Origin: Bacteroidales bacterium
GTDB taxonomy: Bacteria > Bacteroidota > Bacteroidia > Bacteroidales > P3
Reading direction: 5' to 3'
Assembly (NCBI GenBank): GCA_900771365.1
Contig: CAAGNU010000348.1
Span: forward strand, 1-30,781
DNA length: 30,781 nucleotides
Positions 1 to 6,200 of this stretch are shown piece by piece. The translations under genes were made by a program, and so were the position numbers. The notes under the pieces were generated by a model. The model saw only the letters and a list, made by a program, of their open reading frames with translations, was not told where the DNA came from and searched no databases. Each line of letters opens with the position of its first letter. The first letter of the stretch is position 1.

Positions 1-7
1 TAGCAAG

Positions 8-117
8 ATTCAGCCCTCAAGGTCTATTTTGAGCCCTCTAAGTCACTTTTGTCGGCCGAATACGCCTATTTTGAGTACAAAAAGTAGGAATATTCAGCCC
101 TCAAGGTCTATTTTGAG
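8..117. repeat. Direct repeat pair (26 nt, copies at 8-33 and 92-117)
   Basis: An identical 26-nt sequence beginning ATTCAGCCCTCAAGG and ending TATTTTGAG occurs at 8-33 and again at 92-117. A partial copy of its end (CTATTTTGAG) lies at about 66-75. The function is unknown; it looks like a dispersed intergenic repeat. Confidence 0.8.
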
Positions 118-148
118 TCAAAAAACGCATTTTGCGTCCGATCAGCAG

Positions 149-267
149 CTACTTTTCGTGCTCCGACACGCTGTCGTCGGCCCGCAACACCTACTTTTCG
201 TGTTCCGACATGCTGTCGTCGGCCTCCGCCACTTGTTTTTCGTGCTCCGACATGCTGTCGGAGAGAT
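149..267. repeat. 42-nt tandem repeat, about 2.8 copies with nested hairpins
   Basis: Units run 149-190, 191-232 and 233 to about 267. Each starts CTACTTTTCGTG (TTGTTTTTCGTG in the third) and contains the palindromic core CCGACA-YGC-TGTCG. In the third unit the core is a perfect 8-bp stem with a 3-nt loop (CTCCGACA/TGTCGGAG). A unit of 14 codons keeps plus-strand frames open, but no initiation signal or family match supports translation. Confidence 0.8.
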
Positions 268-325
268 ATTCGAGTTCCAAAACAAGTTGCTTTCGCGAAA
301 CTCCAGTACGCAAATGCTCATAACG

Positions 326-358
326 CAGCACGTCCGCATATCATGTGCGGACGTGCTG
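326..358 (+). terminator. Strong hairpin, terminator-like on the plus strand
   Basis: A perfect 13-bp stem (CAGCACGTCCGCA at 326-338 and TGCGGACGTGCTG at 346-358) encloses a 7-nt loop and is followed by the T-rich run TTTGTTTGATTGATTT. The T-rich side is on the plus strand, yet no plus-strand gene precedes it here. It may end a transcript coming from outside the window, or act from the other side for the minus-strand gene ending at 455. Confidence 0.55.
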
Positions 359-454
359 TTTGTTTGATTGATTTATTCGAAATATGCCCCGCTTTTTGAG
401 CGTCCTTTTCCCAAAAGGGACGGTGGCGGAAGCCGTCATTTGTCAGTTCGCCAA

Positions 455-1687
455 TCACTGGTCCAGTTCGGCGGGCTGCTTGGAAGCTTTCTTGCTGCCT
501 TCGTAGAGCTCGAAGTGGAGGAAGCGGCAGTCGAGCTGGCCGTTGAGGAGGGGGATTTTCTGCGAGGGCTTGAGGCCGATGTGCTTCATGGCTTCGAAGT
601 CGCTGGTGATGAGCCACACGTCGCAGTTTTCGCCGTATTTCTTCTTGAAGGTGTCGCCGAGGAGTTCGTACATGGCGTTGAGGTCTTCAATCTTGATGCG
701 CTCGCCGTAGGGCGGGTTGGTGACGATGAGGGTGCGGCCCTCGGGCGGGTCTTGGTCTTCGAAGGAGCCGTTGAAGAGCATGACGTCGTGGTGGAGCTTG
801 GTGTATTCGAGGTTTTTCTCGGCCTGCTCGAGCACCTGCATGTCGATGTCGTTGCCCCATATCTCGCAGTCGAAGTCGCCGGCGCCGATCTTGCGGTCTT
901 CTTGTGCCTTGACGCTCTTCCACTCGCCGAGGTTGAACTCTTTCCAGCGCTTGAAGGCGAATTTGTCGCCGCGGTAGTACTGCGCGGGGATGTTGTTGGC
1001 GAGCATGGCGGCTTCGATGACGAGGGTGCCGGAGCCGCACATGGGGTCGTAGAAGTTGGTGTCGCACTTCCAGCCGGCGAGTTTGATCATGCCGGCAGCG
1101 AGGACTTCGTTGATGGGGGCGATGCCCACGGCCTGGCGGTAGCCGCGCTTGTGGAGGGAGTCGCCGCTGGAGTTGATGAGGAGGGTGACGTGGTTGTCGC
1201 GGATGTGGAGGTTGAACTTGTAGTCGGCGTTCTCGGTATCGACGGTGGGGCGCTGGCCGAAGTTGCGGCGGAAGCGGTCCACGATGGCGTCCTTGGTCTT
1301 GAGGGCGGCGTAGTAGGAGTGGGTGAAGATTTCGCCGCTGGTGGTGCTGTCGATCATGAAGGTGCAATCGACGTCGAGGATTTTCTCCCACTTGATTTTA
1401 TAGACTTGGTCGTAGAGCTCCTGGTCGTCGTTGGCGTCGAACTCTGCGAAAGGTTTGAGGATGGCCAGGGCGGTGCGGCAGGTGTAGTTGGCGCGGTAGA
1501 GCACCCGCATGTCGCCCTCGAAGGTCACGGCGCGCGCGCCGCACTCGATGTTCTCGGCACCGCAGCCTTTCAGTTCTTCGGCCAGCACCTCTTCGAGGCC
1601 CATCATGGTCTTGGCGACCATCTTGAAACGTTCTCTGCTGGTGTTTTGTACCGGCACCACTTTGCCGTTTTGTTTCTGAATTATCAT
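455..1687 (-). CDS. THUMP-domain class I SAM-dependent RNA methyltransferase (RlmL/YcbY-type)
   Basis: A 410-residue protein predicted to methylate a guanine N2 (or related) position in rRNA or tRNA in the cytoplasm. An N-terminal THUMP-type RNA-binding region covers roughly residues 30-180. It is followed by a Rossmann-like methyltransferase with the SAM motif DPMCGSGT at 214-221, the acidic GNDID at 278-282 and the catalytic TNPPYG at 323-328, typical of amino-group methylases. The length fits the single-domain Bacteroidota members; it lacks the second methyltransferase domain of E. coli RlmL. The ATG at 1687 gives a roughly 20-residue leader before the conserved RFKMVAKT; Met23 (1621) would cut into that conserved start, so I kept 1687. 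The exact rRNA or tRNA target cannot be told from sequence. No clear promoter is visible upstream. Confidence 0.88.
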   Translation of the reverse strand: MIIQKQNGKVVPVQNTSRERFKMVAKTMMGLEEVLAEELKGCGAENIECGARAVTFEGDMRVLYRANYTCRTALAILKPFAEFDANDDQELYDQVYKIKWEKILDVDCTFMIDSTTSGEIFTHSYYAALKTKDAIVDRFRRNFGQRPTVDTENADYKFNLHIRDNHVTLLINSSGDSLHKRGYRQAVGIAPINEVLAAGMIKLAGWKCDTNFYDPMCGSGTLVIEAAMLANNIPAQYYRGDKFAFKRWKEFNLGEWKSVKAQEDRKIGAGDFDCEIWGNDIDMQVLEQAEKNLEYTKLHHDVMLFNGSFEDQDPPEGRTLIVTNPPYGERIKIEDLNAMYELLGDTFKKKYGENCDVWLITSDFEAMKHIGLKPSQKIPLLNGQLDCRFLHFELYEGSKKASKQPAELDQ

Positions 1688-1737
1688 GGTATGTTGTAGT
1701 TTTTTTTATTTCTTGTTTGGAGATTTTCTGTTTGGGA

Positions 1738-1762
1738 GATTTTCAGTTTCTGTATATCTGAG
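1738..1762. repeat. Dispersed repeat copy (partner at 30757-30781)
   Basis: The 25-nt segment starting GATTTTCAGTTTCTG matches 30757-30781 at 21 of 25 positions by eye. Just before it, GGAGATTTTCTGTTTGG at about 1719-1735 is a diverged tandem copy of its start. It lies between the methyltransferase gene and the YihY-type gene. Confidence 0.6.
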
Positions 1763-1796
1763 CATCTAAACAGCTGGGCATCTTTCTATCATTTTC

Positions 1797-2792
1797 TTAA
1801 TGTATGGAGTCTTCGCCGCCCTCTCTGCGCCAGTGGCGGATGCGGTGGCGCACGGTGCGGCCGCGCAATGTGCCGTCGAGGATGGCGGTGTTCAGCTCGT
1901 AGCCCAGCATGATGACCAGGCAGTTGAGGAACAGCCACAGCATGATGACGAGCACCGTGCCGATGGAGCCGTAGAGGAGGTTGTATTGCTCAAAGTTGGA
2001 GATATAGACCTTGAAGCCCCACGAGAGCAGCATGAACATGATGGTGGCAAACACCGCGCCCGACGAGAGGAAGCCCACACGCTGTTTCTTCAGCGGAATG
2101 ATGTAGTAGATGGCGCTCAGCGTCACCAGCGCCATCGACACCAGGATGATCCACCTCCCGATGCCTATCACCCAGAACGTAAACGACCCGTGCACCAGCA
2201 CTCCTTTCTTGAACAGCCACATCAGGATGGTCTTGTAGCCGAGCATCAGCACCAGCATCAGCACCACCATGACGTACAGCAGGAACACCAGCAGGATGCA
2301 CAGCGGATACCGCTTCAGGAACTTGCGCCGCTCCTTGCTGCGGTCCGAGAAGTACATCATCATGCCGTGCACCGCGTTTGCGGCCAGTATGATGGAGGCA
2401 ATGAAACCGATGGAAAGCAAGCTCTTATGCTTGTGGCCCATGACGTCGTTAATCGTGTCCGCCAAGGGGGCGAAAATCTTCTCCGGAATGATTTGCTGCA
2501 GCTGGAACAGCAGCTCGTCCTGCAAGCCGTCGAACGGCAGGAAGGCGATGAGCGTGAACATGAAGATGAGCAGCGGAGGCAGCGCCATCGAGAACGAGAA
2601 CGCCAAACCCTTCGACGCACGCCACAAGTCGCCGTTGGCTATGCCGCGCAGCAGGTAGCTCACCACGTCGTACACCGGCACCCCTTTGTTGCCCGGCAGC
2701 GACACATTCCGCACCCAATAGTTGCAGTAACGCACCGTCCTGCTGCGCACAACCCTCTGCATCAAACCCTTTATTTTTTCAATCACCTTCAT
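1797..2792 (-). CDS. YihY/virulence factor BrkB family inner-membrane protein
   Basis: A 331-residue polytopic membrane protein of the YihY/BrkB (UPF0761) family, whose molecular role is not settled. A cytoplasmic N-terminal stretch of about 60 residues is followed by hydrophobic segments near residues 72-92, 125-145, 165-190, 208-232, 242-262 and 278-300. The family hallmark YGSIGTVLVIMLWLF, followed by MLGYELN, sits near the C-terminal membrane segments. The tail (about residues 308-331) is Arg-rich and probably cytosolic. The ATG at 2792 is followed by a Lys/Arg-rich start, as expected for the inside end. The gene is on the same strand as nadC, 87 nt downstream, with an imperfect inverted repeat (2800-2875) between them, so co-transcription is possible but uncertain. 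Confidence 0.87.
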   Translation of the reverse strand: MKVIEKIKGLMQRVVRSRTVRYCNYWVRNVSLPGNKGVPVYDVVSYLLRGIANGDLWRASKGLAFSFSMALPPLLIFMFTLIAFLPFDGLQDELLFQLQQIIPEKIFAPLADTINDVMGHKHKSLLSIGFIASIILAANAVHGMMMYFSDRSKERRKFLKRYPLCILLVFLLYVMVVLMLVLMLGYKTILMWLFKKGVLVHGSFTFWVIGIGRWIILVSMALVTLSAIYYIIPLKKQRVGFLSSGAVFATIMFMLLSWGFKVYISNFEQYNLLYGSIGTVLVIMLWLFLNCLVIMLGYELNTAILDGTLRGRTVRHRIRHWRREGGEDSIH

Positions 2793-2799
2793 AATATGC

Positions 2800-2875
2800 G
2801 AACTGTGATCTGTGACCCGTGAACTGGCAAATGGACTCGTATCGTCCGTTCACAGTTCACTGCTCACAGGTCACA
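2800..2875. repeat. Imperfect inverted repeat of the CTGTGAACTG family
   Basis: The arm 2800-2827 (starting GAACTGTGATCTGTGACC) and the arm 2848-2875 (starting GTTCACAGTTCACTGC) are imperfect reverse complements around a 20-nt loop. Related sequence recurs at the ends of cinA (5631-5660) and of the DUF486 gene (6091-6112). It fills most of the gap between nadC and the YihY-type gene. Confidence 0.65.
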
Positions 2876-2879
2876 AATA

Positions 2880-3749
2880 CTACTTCTTCACCAGTGAAAT
2901 GTCCATGCTCTTGATGTGATGCGTGAGGGCGCCCACGGAGATGAAATCGACGCCCGTCTCGGCGTATGCCCGCAGCGTCACCTCAGTGATGCCGCCACTG
3001 GCCTCGGTCTCATACTTCCCGTCGATGCGTTTCACAGCCTTCTTCAGCGTCTCCACATCGAAGTTGTCCAGCATGATGCGGTCCACGCCGCCGTGTGCCA
3101 TCACCTGCTCCAGCTCATCAAGGTTACGCACCTCAATCTCAATCTTCAGCTCCTTACCCTTCTCCTTCAGATAAGCGTGCGTGCGGTCGATAGCCGCCTC
3201 AATGCCGCCGGCGAAATCAATGTGGTTATCTTTCAGCATCACCATGTCGTACAATCCAATACGGTGGTTGGTGCCGCCGCCGCACTTCACGGCATACTTC
3301 TCCAGCAGACGCATGTTGGGCGTCGTCTTACGGGTGTCAAGCAACTGTGTGTGGAGACCGTCGAGCATATCGACCAACAAATGCGTCTGCGTAGCGATAC
3401 CGCTGAGACGCTGCATAAAGTTCAGCGCCGTCCGTTCCGCAGTCAGGATAACCCCTGCCGCACCCTCTATCGTCATCAGCTCGTCGCCTTTTTTCACCCT
3501 CTCGCCGTCCCGCTTTAGGGGCGTTACCTTCATGGGCATCTGGCTGTGGTAAAACGAATCGTTCACAAAATGGAACACACGCTCGCCCACCTCCATACCG
3601 CAAAGTATGCCGTCTTGTTTTGCCACCATTTTTGCTGTCCCAGTGGCAGTTGTAGGAATGCAGGCCAAAGTGCTATGGTCGCCGTCGCCCACATCTTCGA
3701 GCAGCGCCATACGAATCAGTTCGTCCAAATTAGGGATGTTGGTCATCAT
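2880..3749 (-). CDS. nadC: Nicotinate-nucleotide pyrophosphorylase (carboxylating)
   Basis: Converts quinolinate and PRPP to nicotinate mononucleotide, CO2 and pyrophosphate, the last pathway-specific step of de novo NAD synthesis, in the cytoplasm. At 289 residues it has the usual length. Seen motifs are the N-terminal LLEDVGDGDHST (about 17-27), ERTALNF (105-111), DTRKTTP (138-144), GGGTNHR (157-163) and MLKDNHI (171-177); the Arg, Lys and His residues in these line the quinolinate/PRPP site in the family. The C-terminal EASGGIT and ISVGALTH complete the barrel. The start is one of two adjacent ATGs (3749 or 3746). A Bacteroidota-type box (TATTTTTG, minus strand, 3774-3781) precedes it by about 25 nt. 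It lies head-to-head with cinA, whose PncC domain also yields nicotinate mononucleotide. Confidence 0.97.
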   Translation of the reverse strand: MMTNIPNLDELIRMALLEDVGDGDHSTLACIPTTATGTAKMVAKQDGILCGMEVGERVFHFVNDSFYHSQMPMKVTPLKRDGERVKKGDELMTIEGAAGVILTAERTALNFMQRLSGIATQTHLLVDMLDGLHTQLLDTRKTTPNMRLLEKYAVKCGGGTNHRIGLYDMVMLKDNHIDFAGGIEAAIDRTHAYLKEKGKELKIEIEVRNLDELEQVMAHGGVDRIMLDNFDVETLKKAVKRIDGKYETEASGGITEVTLRAYAETGVDFISVGALTHHIKSMDISLVKK

Positions 3750-3773
3750 GTCAAATAGCTATTTTTCAAAATG

Positions 3774-3781
3774 CAAAAATA
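3774..3781 (-). promoter_or_regulatory. Candidate -7 box for nadC
   Basis: Reads TATTTTTG followed by C on the minus strand, matching the Bacteroidota -7 consensus TAnnTTTG, 25 nt before the nadC ATG. No TTTG was found at the expected -33 spacing. Confidence 0.5.
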
Positions 3782-4180
3782 CGAAATTTTTCCCACATAT
3801 CAGCGATAATAATGCAAAAAAGATTAAACCTATTTGTTTTCAAACGCTTACAACGCATTTTTCTGCCAGCTGGCGCACTTTGCTGCCTTCAAAACAGGCG
3901 TTTTGAGAATAGGTTTTCTGTCATTTTAGGTCGCCCGAAAGAAGAGAGGCGATCTCCACCCCTGCGAGCGAAGCGAAGGCGGAGCTAAAGCGAAGGAATA
4001 GCGAACGCTTTTTTGAGAGAGAAGAGGGCTTCTCTGCCCGTTTTTCATTCTTCCTCCGAGGCTGTTTGGCACGGCTTGCACAACTTCCATTTAGTATAGA
4101 ACACATTAATTATATATAGATTATGGATTGCCATGGGATGGTGCTGCGATGAATTTTTCTCTCATATCGTTTTTTTTTCG

Positions 4181-4188
4181 TAATTTTG
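4181..4188 (+). promoter_or_regulatory. Candidate -7 box for cinA, almost abutting the start codon
   Basis: TAATTTTG matches TAnnTTTG and ends only four bases before the cinA ATG at 4193. With the usual distance from box to transcription start, the transcript would begin at or within a few bases of the ATG, implying a leaderless mRNA. No clear -33 TTTG is visible. Confidence 0.5.
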
Positions 4189-4192
4189 CAGC

Positions 4193-5647
4193 ATGAAAGC
4201 AACAATTCTTAACATAGGCGACGAGCTTCTTATCGGACAGGTGGTGAACACCAACGCTGCCCGCATGTCGCAGATGCTCATCGCTGCCGGCATCGATGTG
4301 TGCGGCACATACGTCATCGGCGACAATGCCGAGGACATCTCTTCCTATCTGCTTCACTGTCTGGAACGTAGCGACGTGGTGCTCATGACCGGCGGCCTTG
4401 GTCCCACCAAGGACGACATCACCAAGAAGACCATCTGCGAGCTCTTCCACAGCGAGCTCTACGAGAACGCCGAGGCCCTTGCCAACGTGAAGCGCATCTT
4501 CGACGCCCGCGGCTACGAACTCACCCCCATCAACCGCCAGCAGGCATGGGTGCCCCGCTGCTGCACCATGATCAACAACTACGTCGGCACCGCCCCCTGC
4601 ATGTGGTTCACGGTGGGACCCGACTCCAATACCCAATCCCTTTCTGAAAACAGGGACAACCCTAATTCAGTTAAGAGTTATGAGTTAAGAGTTAAGAGCG
4701 AATCCCAAAATGATACGGCACTCCATACCGAACAGAACGTTCCACCAGCTTCAGAGCAGAACGGACGGGAGCAGTTACAAAACGGAGCCCCCTTCTTAAC
4801 TCTTAACTCTGCACTCTTAACTCAAAAAGTGGTGGTCTCTATGGCTGGGGTGCCGTTCGAGATGGTCTGGCTTATGGAGAACGAGATCATCCCACGTCTG
4901 CAGAAGCATTTCCGCACCGACCAGATTGTCAACAAGAACCTCCTCGTGCAGGGTATCGGCGAGTCCTTCCTCAGCGACCTCATCGAGCCGTGGGAGCTGG
5001 CCCTGCCCAAGAGCATACGCCTCGCCTACCTGCCCCAGGCCGGCATGGTCAAGCTGCGCCTCACGGCAAGAGGCAGCCACGACGAGCGTCCCCTCCTCGA
5101 AGCCCAGATTGCCGAAGCCGTGAAGAACCTCTACCCCATAGCGGGACAGTATATCGTGGGCGAGGACCTCGAGTCCCTCCCCGAGCTGGTGGCCTACACC
5201 ATGAAGCGCCACGGCGTCACCCTCGCCACTGCTGAAAGCTGCACGGGCGGCGCCCTCGCCTCACAGCTCACAGCCATGGCGGGCGCCTCTGAATACTTTC
5301 GCGGCGGCGTGGTAGCCTACAGCAACGAGGTGAAAGAATGTGCCTTAGGCGTGAAGCACGAGACCCTCCAAGCCCACGGAGCCGTGAGCGAGGAGACCGT
5401 CCGCGAGATGGTCATGGGCGTGCGCGAACGCTTAGGTGCCGACTATGCCGTGGCCACCACGGGCATAGCAGGCCCCGGAGGCGGCACCCCCGAAAAGCCC
5501 GTGGGCACCGTATGGATTGGCATAGCAGGCCCGCAGGGCGTGGAAGCCAAGCTCCTCAAGTTCGGCGACCGCCGTGCCCAAACCATCGAACGCACCTGCA
5601 ACGCCGTCTGGAGCGAACTTATCAAGACAGTGAACTGTGATCAGTGA
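4193..5647 (+). CDS. cinA: CinA family protein: molybdopterin-binding-like domain plus PncC nicotinamide-nucleotide amidase, with an in-frame insert
   Basis: The N-terminal MoCF-like domain (about 1-250) carries NIGDELLIGQVVNTN (7-21) and TGGLGPTKDDIT (66-77). The C-terminal PncC domain, which deamidates NMN to nicotinate mononucleotide, has TLATAESCTGGALAS and TTGIAGPGGGTPEKPVGT, including the catalytic Ser/Thr region. The family is usually about 415 residues; this one has 484. The excess lies between WFT (about residue 139) and KVVVSMAGVPFEM (from 212), where relatives have only a short hairpin turn. That stretch is polar, low in hydrophobic residues, and is encoded by an inverted-repeat element (4670-4823). 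The last residues (TVNCDQ) and the stop codon also fall in an intergenic-type repeat. The frame stays open, so the protein could be functional. The promoter box is immediately before the ATG. Confidence 0.95.
   Translation: MKATILNIGDELLIGQVVNTNAARMSQMLIAAGIDVCGTYVIGDNAEDISSYLLHCLERSDVVLMTGGLGPTKDDITKKTICELFHSELYENAEALANVKRIFDARGYELTPINRQQAWVPRCCTMINNYVGTAPCMWFTVGPDSNTQSLSENRDNPNSVKSYELRVKSESQNDTALHTEQNVPPASEQNGREQLQNGAPFLTLNSALLTQKVVVSMAGVPFEMVWLMENEIIPRLQKHFRTDQIVNKNLLVQGIGESFLSDLIEPWELALPKSIRLAYLPQAGMVKLRLTARGSHDERPLLEAQIAEAVKNLYPIAGQYIVGEDLESLPELVAYTMKRHGVTLATAESCTGGALASQLTAMAGASEYFRGGVVAYSNEVKECALGVKHETLQAHGAVSEETVREMVMGVRERLGADYAVATTGIAGPGGGTPEKPVGTVWIGIAGPQGVEAKLLKFGDRRAQTIERTCNAVWSELIKTVNCDQ
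4670..4823. repeat. Inverted-repeat element inside cinA
   Basis: The left arm (4670-4698, starting GTTAAGAGTTATGAG) and the right arm (4795-4823, starting CTTAACTCTTAACTC) match as reverse complements at 24 of 27 positions over their core, with a loop of about 97 nt. Such GTTAAGAG-type microrepeats look like the intergenic repeats elsewhere in this window (2800-2875, 10213-10290), but here the element is inside a reading frame, which it keeps open. Confidence 0.85.
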
Positions 5648-5712
5648 ACTGAGAACTGACAATACAAAACCGCCCCGAACATTCATTACTCATTACTCAA
5701 TACTCATTACTC
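5631..5712. repeat. Short-period repeats after cinA
   Basis: The block 5631-5660 repeats GTGAACTGTGA/GTGAACTGAGAACTG and includes the cinA stop codon. It ends in ACTGACAATACAAA, which recurs after the DUF486 gene (about 6101-6114). Then 5681-5712 repeats CATTACTCATTACTC with a period of about 8-9 nt. This fills the 71-nt gap to the DUF486 gene. Confidence 0.65.
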
Positions 5713-5718
5713 CAAAAC

Positions 5719-6093
5719 ATGCCCAAAGGTCTTCTCACCGTCCTGCTGCTCATCTGCTCAAACGTCTTTATGACGTTTGCCTGGTACGGCAACCTCAAAC
5801 TCACCGAGCTCAAAATCAACACCGACTGGCCCCTCATCCTCATCATCCTCTGCTCGTGGGGGCTCGCCTTCTTCGAGTACTGCTTCATGATTCCCGCCAA
5901 CCGCGTCGGCGCGCAAATCAACGGCGGCCCCTTCTCGCTCATGCAGCTCAAAATCATCCAGGAGGCCGTCTCCCTCACCGTCTTCACCGTCATCGTGGCC
6001 ACCGTGTTCAAAGGCGAGCCCATCCGCTGGAACCACCTCGTCTCCTTCGGTTTCATCATCCTCGCCGTCTTCTTCGCCTTCTTAAAAAAGTGA
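5719..6093 (+). CDS. DMT-superfamily small membrane protein, DUF486
   Basis: A 124-residue, four-segment membrane protein of the DUF486 family, distantly related to the drug/metabolite transporter fold; its substrate is unknown. Hydrophobic segments lie near residues 5-22, 34-55, 75-95 and 105-122. The family features FMTFAWYGNLK, SWGLAFFEYCFMIPANR and FSLMQLKIIQE are all present. The length is normal. It starts 71 nt after cinA on the same strand. Its TGA stop is the first three bases of a repeat related to the one that ends cinA. Confidence 0.87.
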   Translation: MPKGLLTVLLLICSNVFMTFAWYGNLKLTELKINTDWPLILIILCSWGLAFFEYCFMIPANRVGAQINGGPFSLMQLKIIQEAVSLTVFTVIVATVFKGEPIRWNHLVSFGFIILAVFFAFLKK

Positions 6094-6194
6094 TCTGTGA
6101 ACTGACAATACAAACTGGTGGCTACCGCCCTTAAATGGCTCCAGTTCCAAACTGGTGGCAACCGCCCTAATTCTCAATTTTCAATTCTCAATTA
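6091..6194. repeat. Repeat cluster before the beta-mannosidase gene
   Basis: Contains a CTGTGAACTGACAATAC segment like the one after cinA, then a 21-nt direct repeat (CAAACTGGTGGCTACCGCCC at 6111 onward and a copy at 6148-6168 with one change), then AATTCTCAATTTTCAATTC repeats at 6169-6194 that run up to the start of the next gene. Confidence 0.7.
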
Positions 6195-6200
6195 AAAACC

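Larger units (their letters stand above)
1..454. other. Non-coding repeat-rich stretch
   Basis: No convincing gene is present. The stretch holds a dispersed direct repeat (8-33 and 92-117), a 42-nt tandem repeat (149-267) and a strong hairpin (326-358). A plus-strand frame at 29-367 is open, but it simply reads through the tandem repeat with a period of 14 residues, so I treat it as non-coding. The right edge runs up to the stop codon of the minus-strand methyltransferase gene. Confidence 0.6.
3750..4192. other. Divergent intergenic region between nadC and cinA
   Basis: Holds the nadC promoter on the left and the cinA promoter on the right. The middle (about 3940-4060) is GC-richer repeat-like DNA with CGAAGCGAAGGCGGAGC and GCTAAAGCGAAGGAATAG. 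The latter resembles GCTATAGCGAAGGATAG inside the element at 8421-8635, so both are probably copies of one repeat family. No gene is convincing; the short open frame on the minus strand at 3921-4106 is a Ser/Arg-rich reading of the repeat. Confidence 0.55.

Noticed and set aside
149..267. CRISPR-like array
   Set aside because: The units are contiguous, with no unique spacers between them, and no cas genes are nearby.
29..367. Plus-strand frame over the 42-nt tandem repeat
   Set aside because: The frame stays open only because the repeat unit is 14 codons long; no start signal, homology or composition supports a protein.
368..1699. Long open frame on the plus strand opposite the RNA methyltransferase gene
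   Set aside because: It mirrors the methyltransferase gene. The strong G/C bias at third codon positions removes stops from the opposite strand, and the translation is a Val/Glu/Ala-rich string with no family motifs.
1800..2822. Plus-strand open frame opposite the YihY-type gene
   Set aside because: Its His/Gln-rich translation is the complement of a hydrophobic membrane protein; the minus strand has the family signature.
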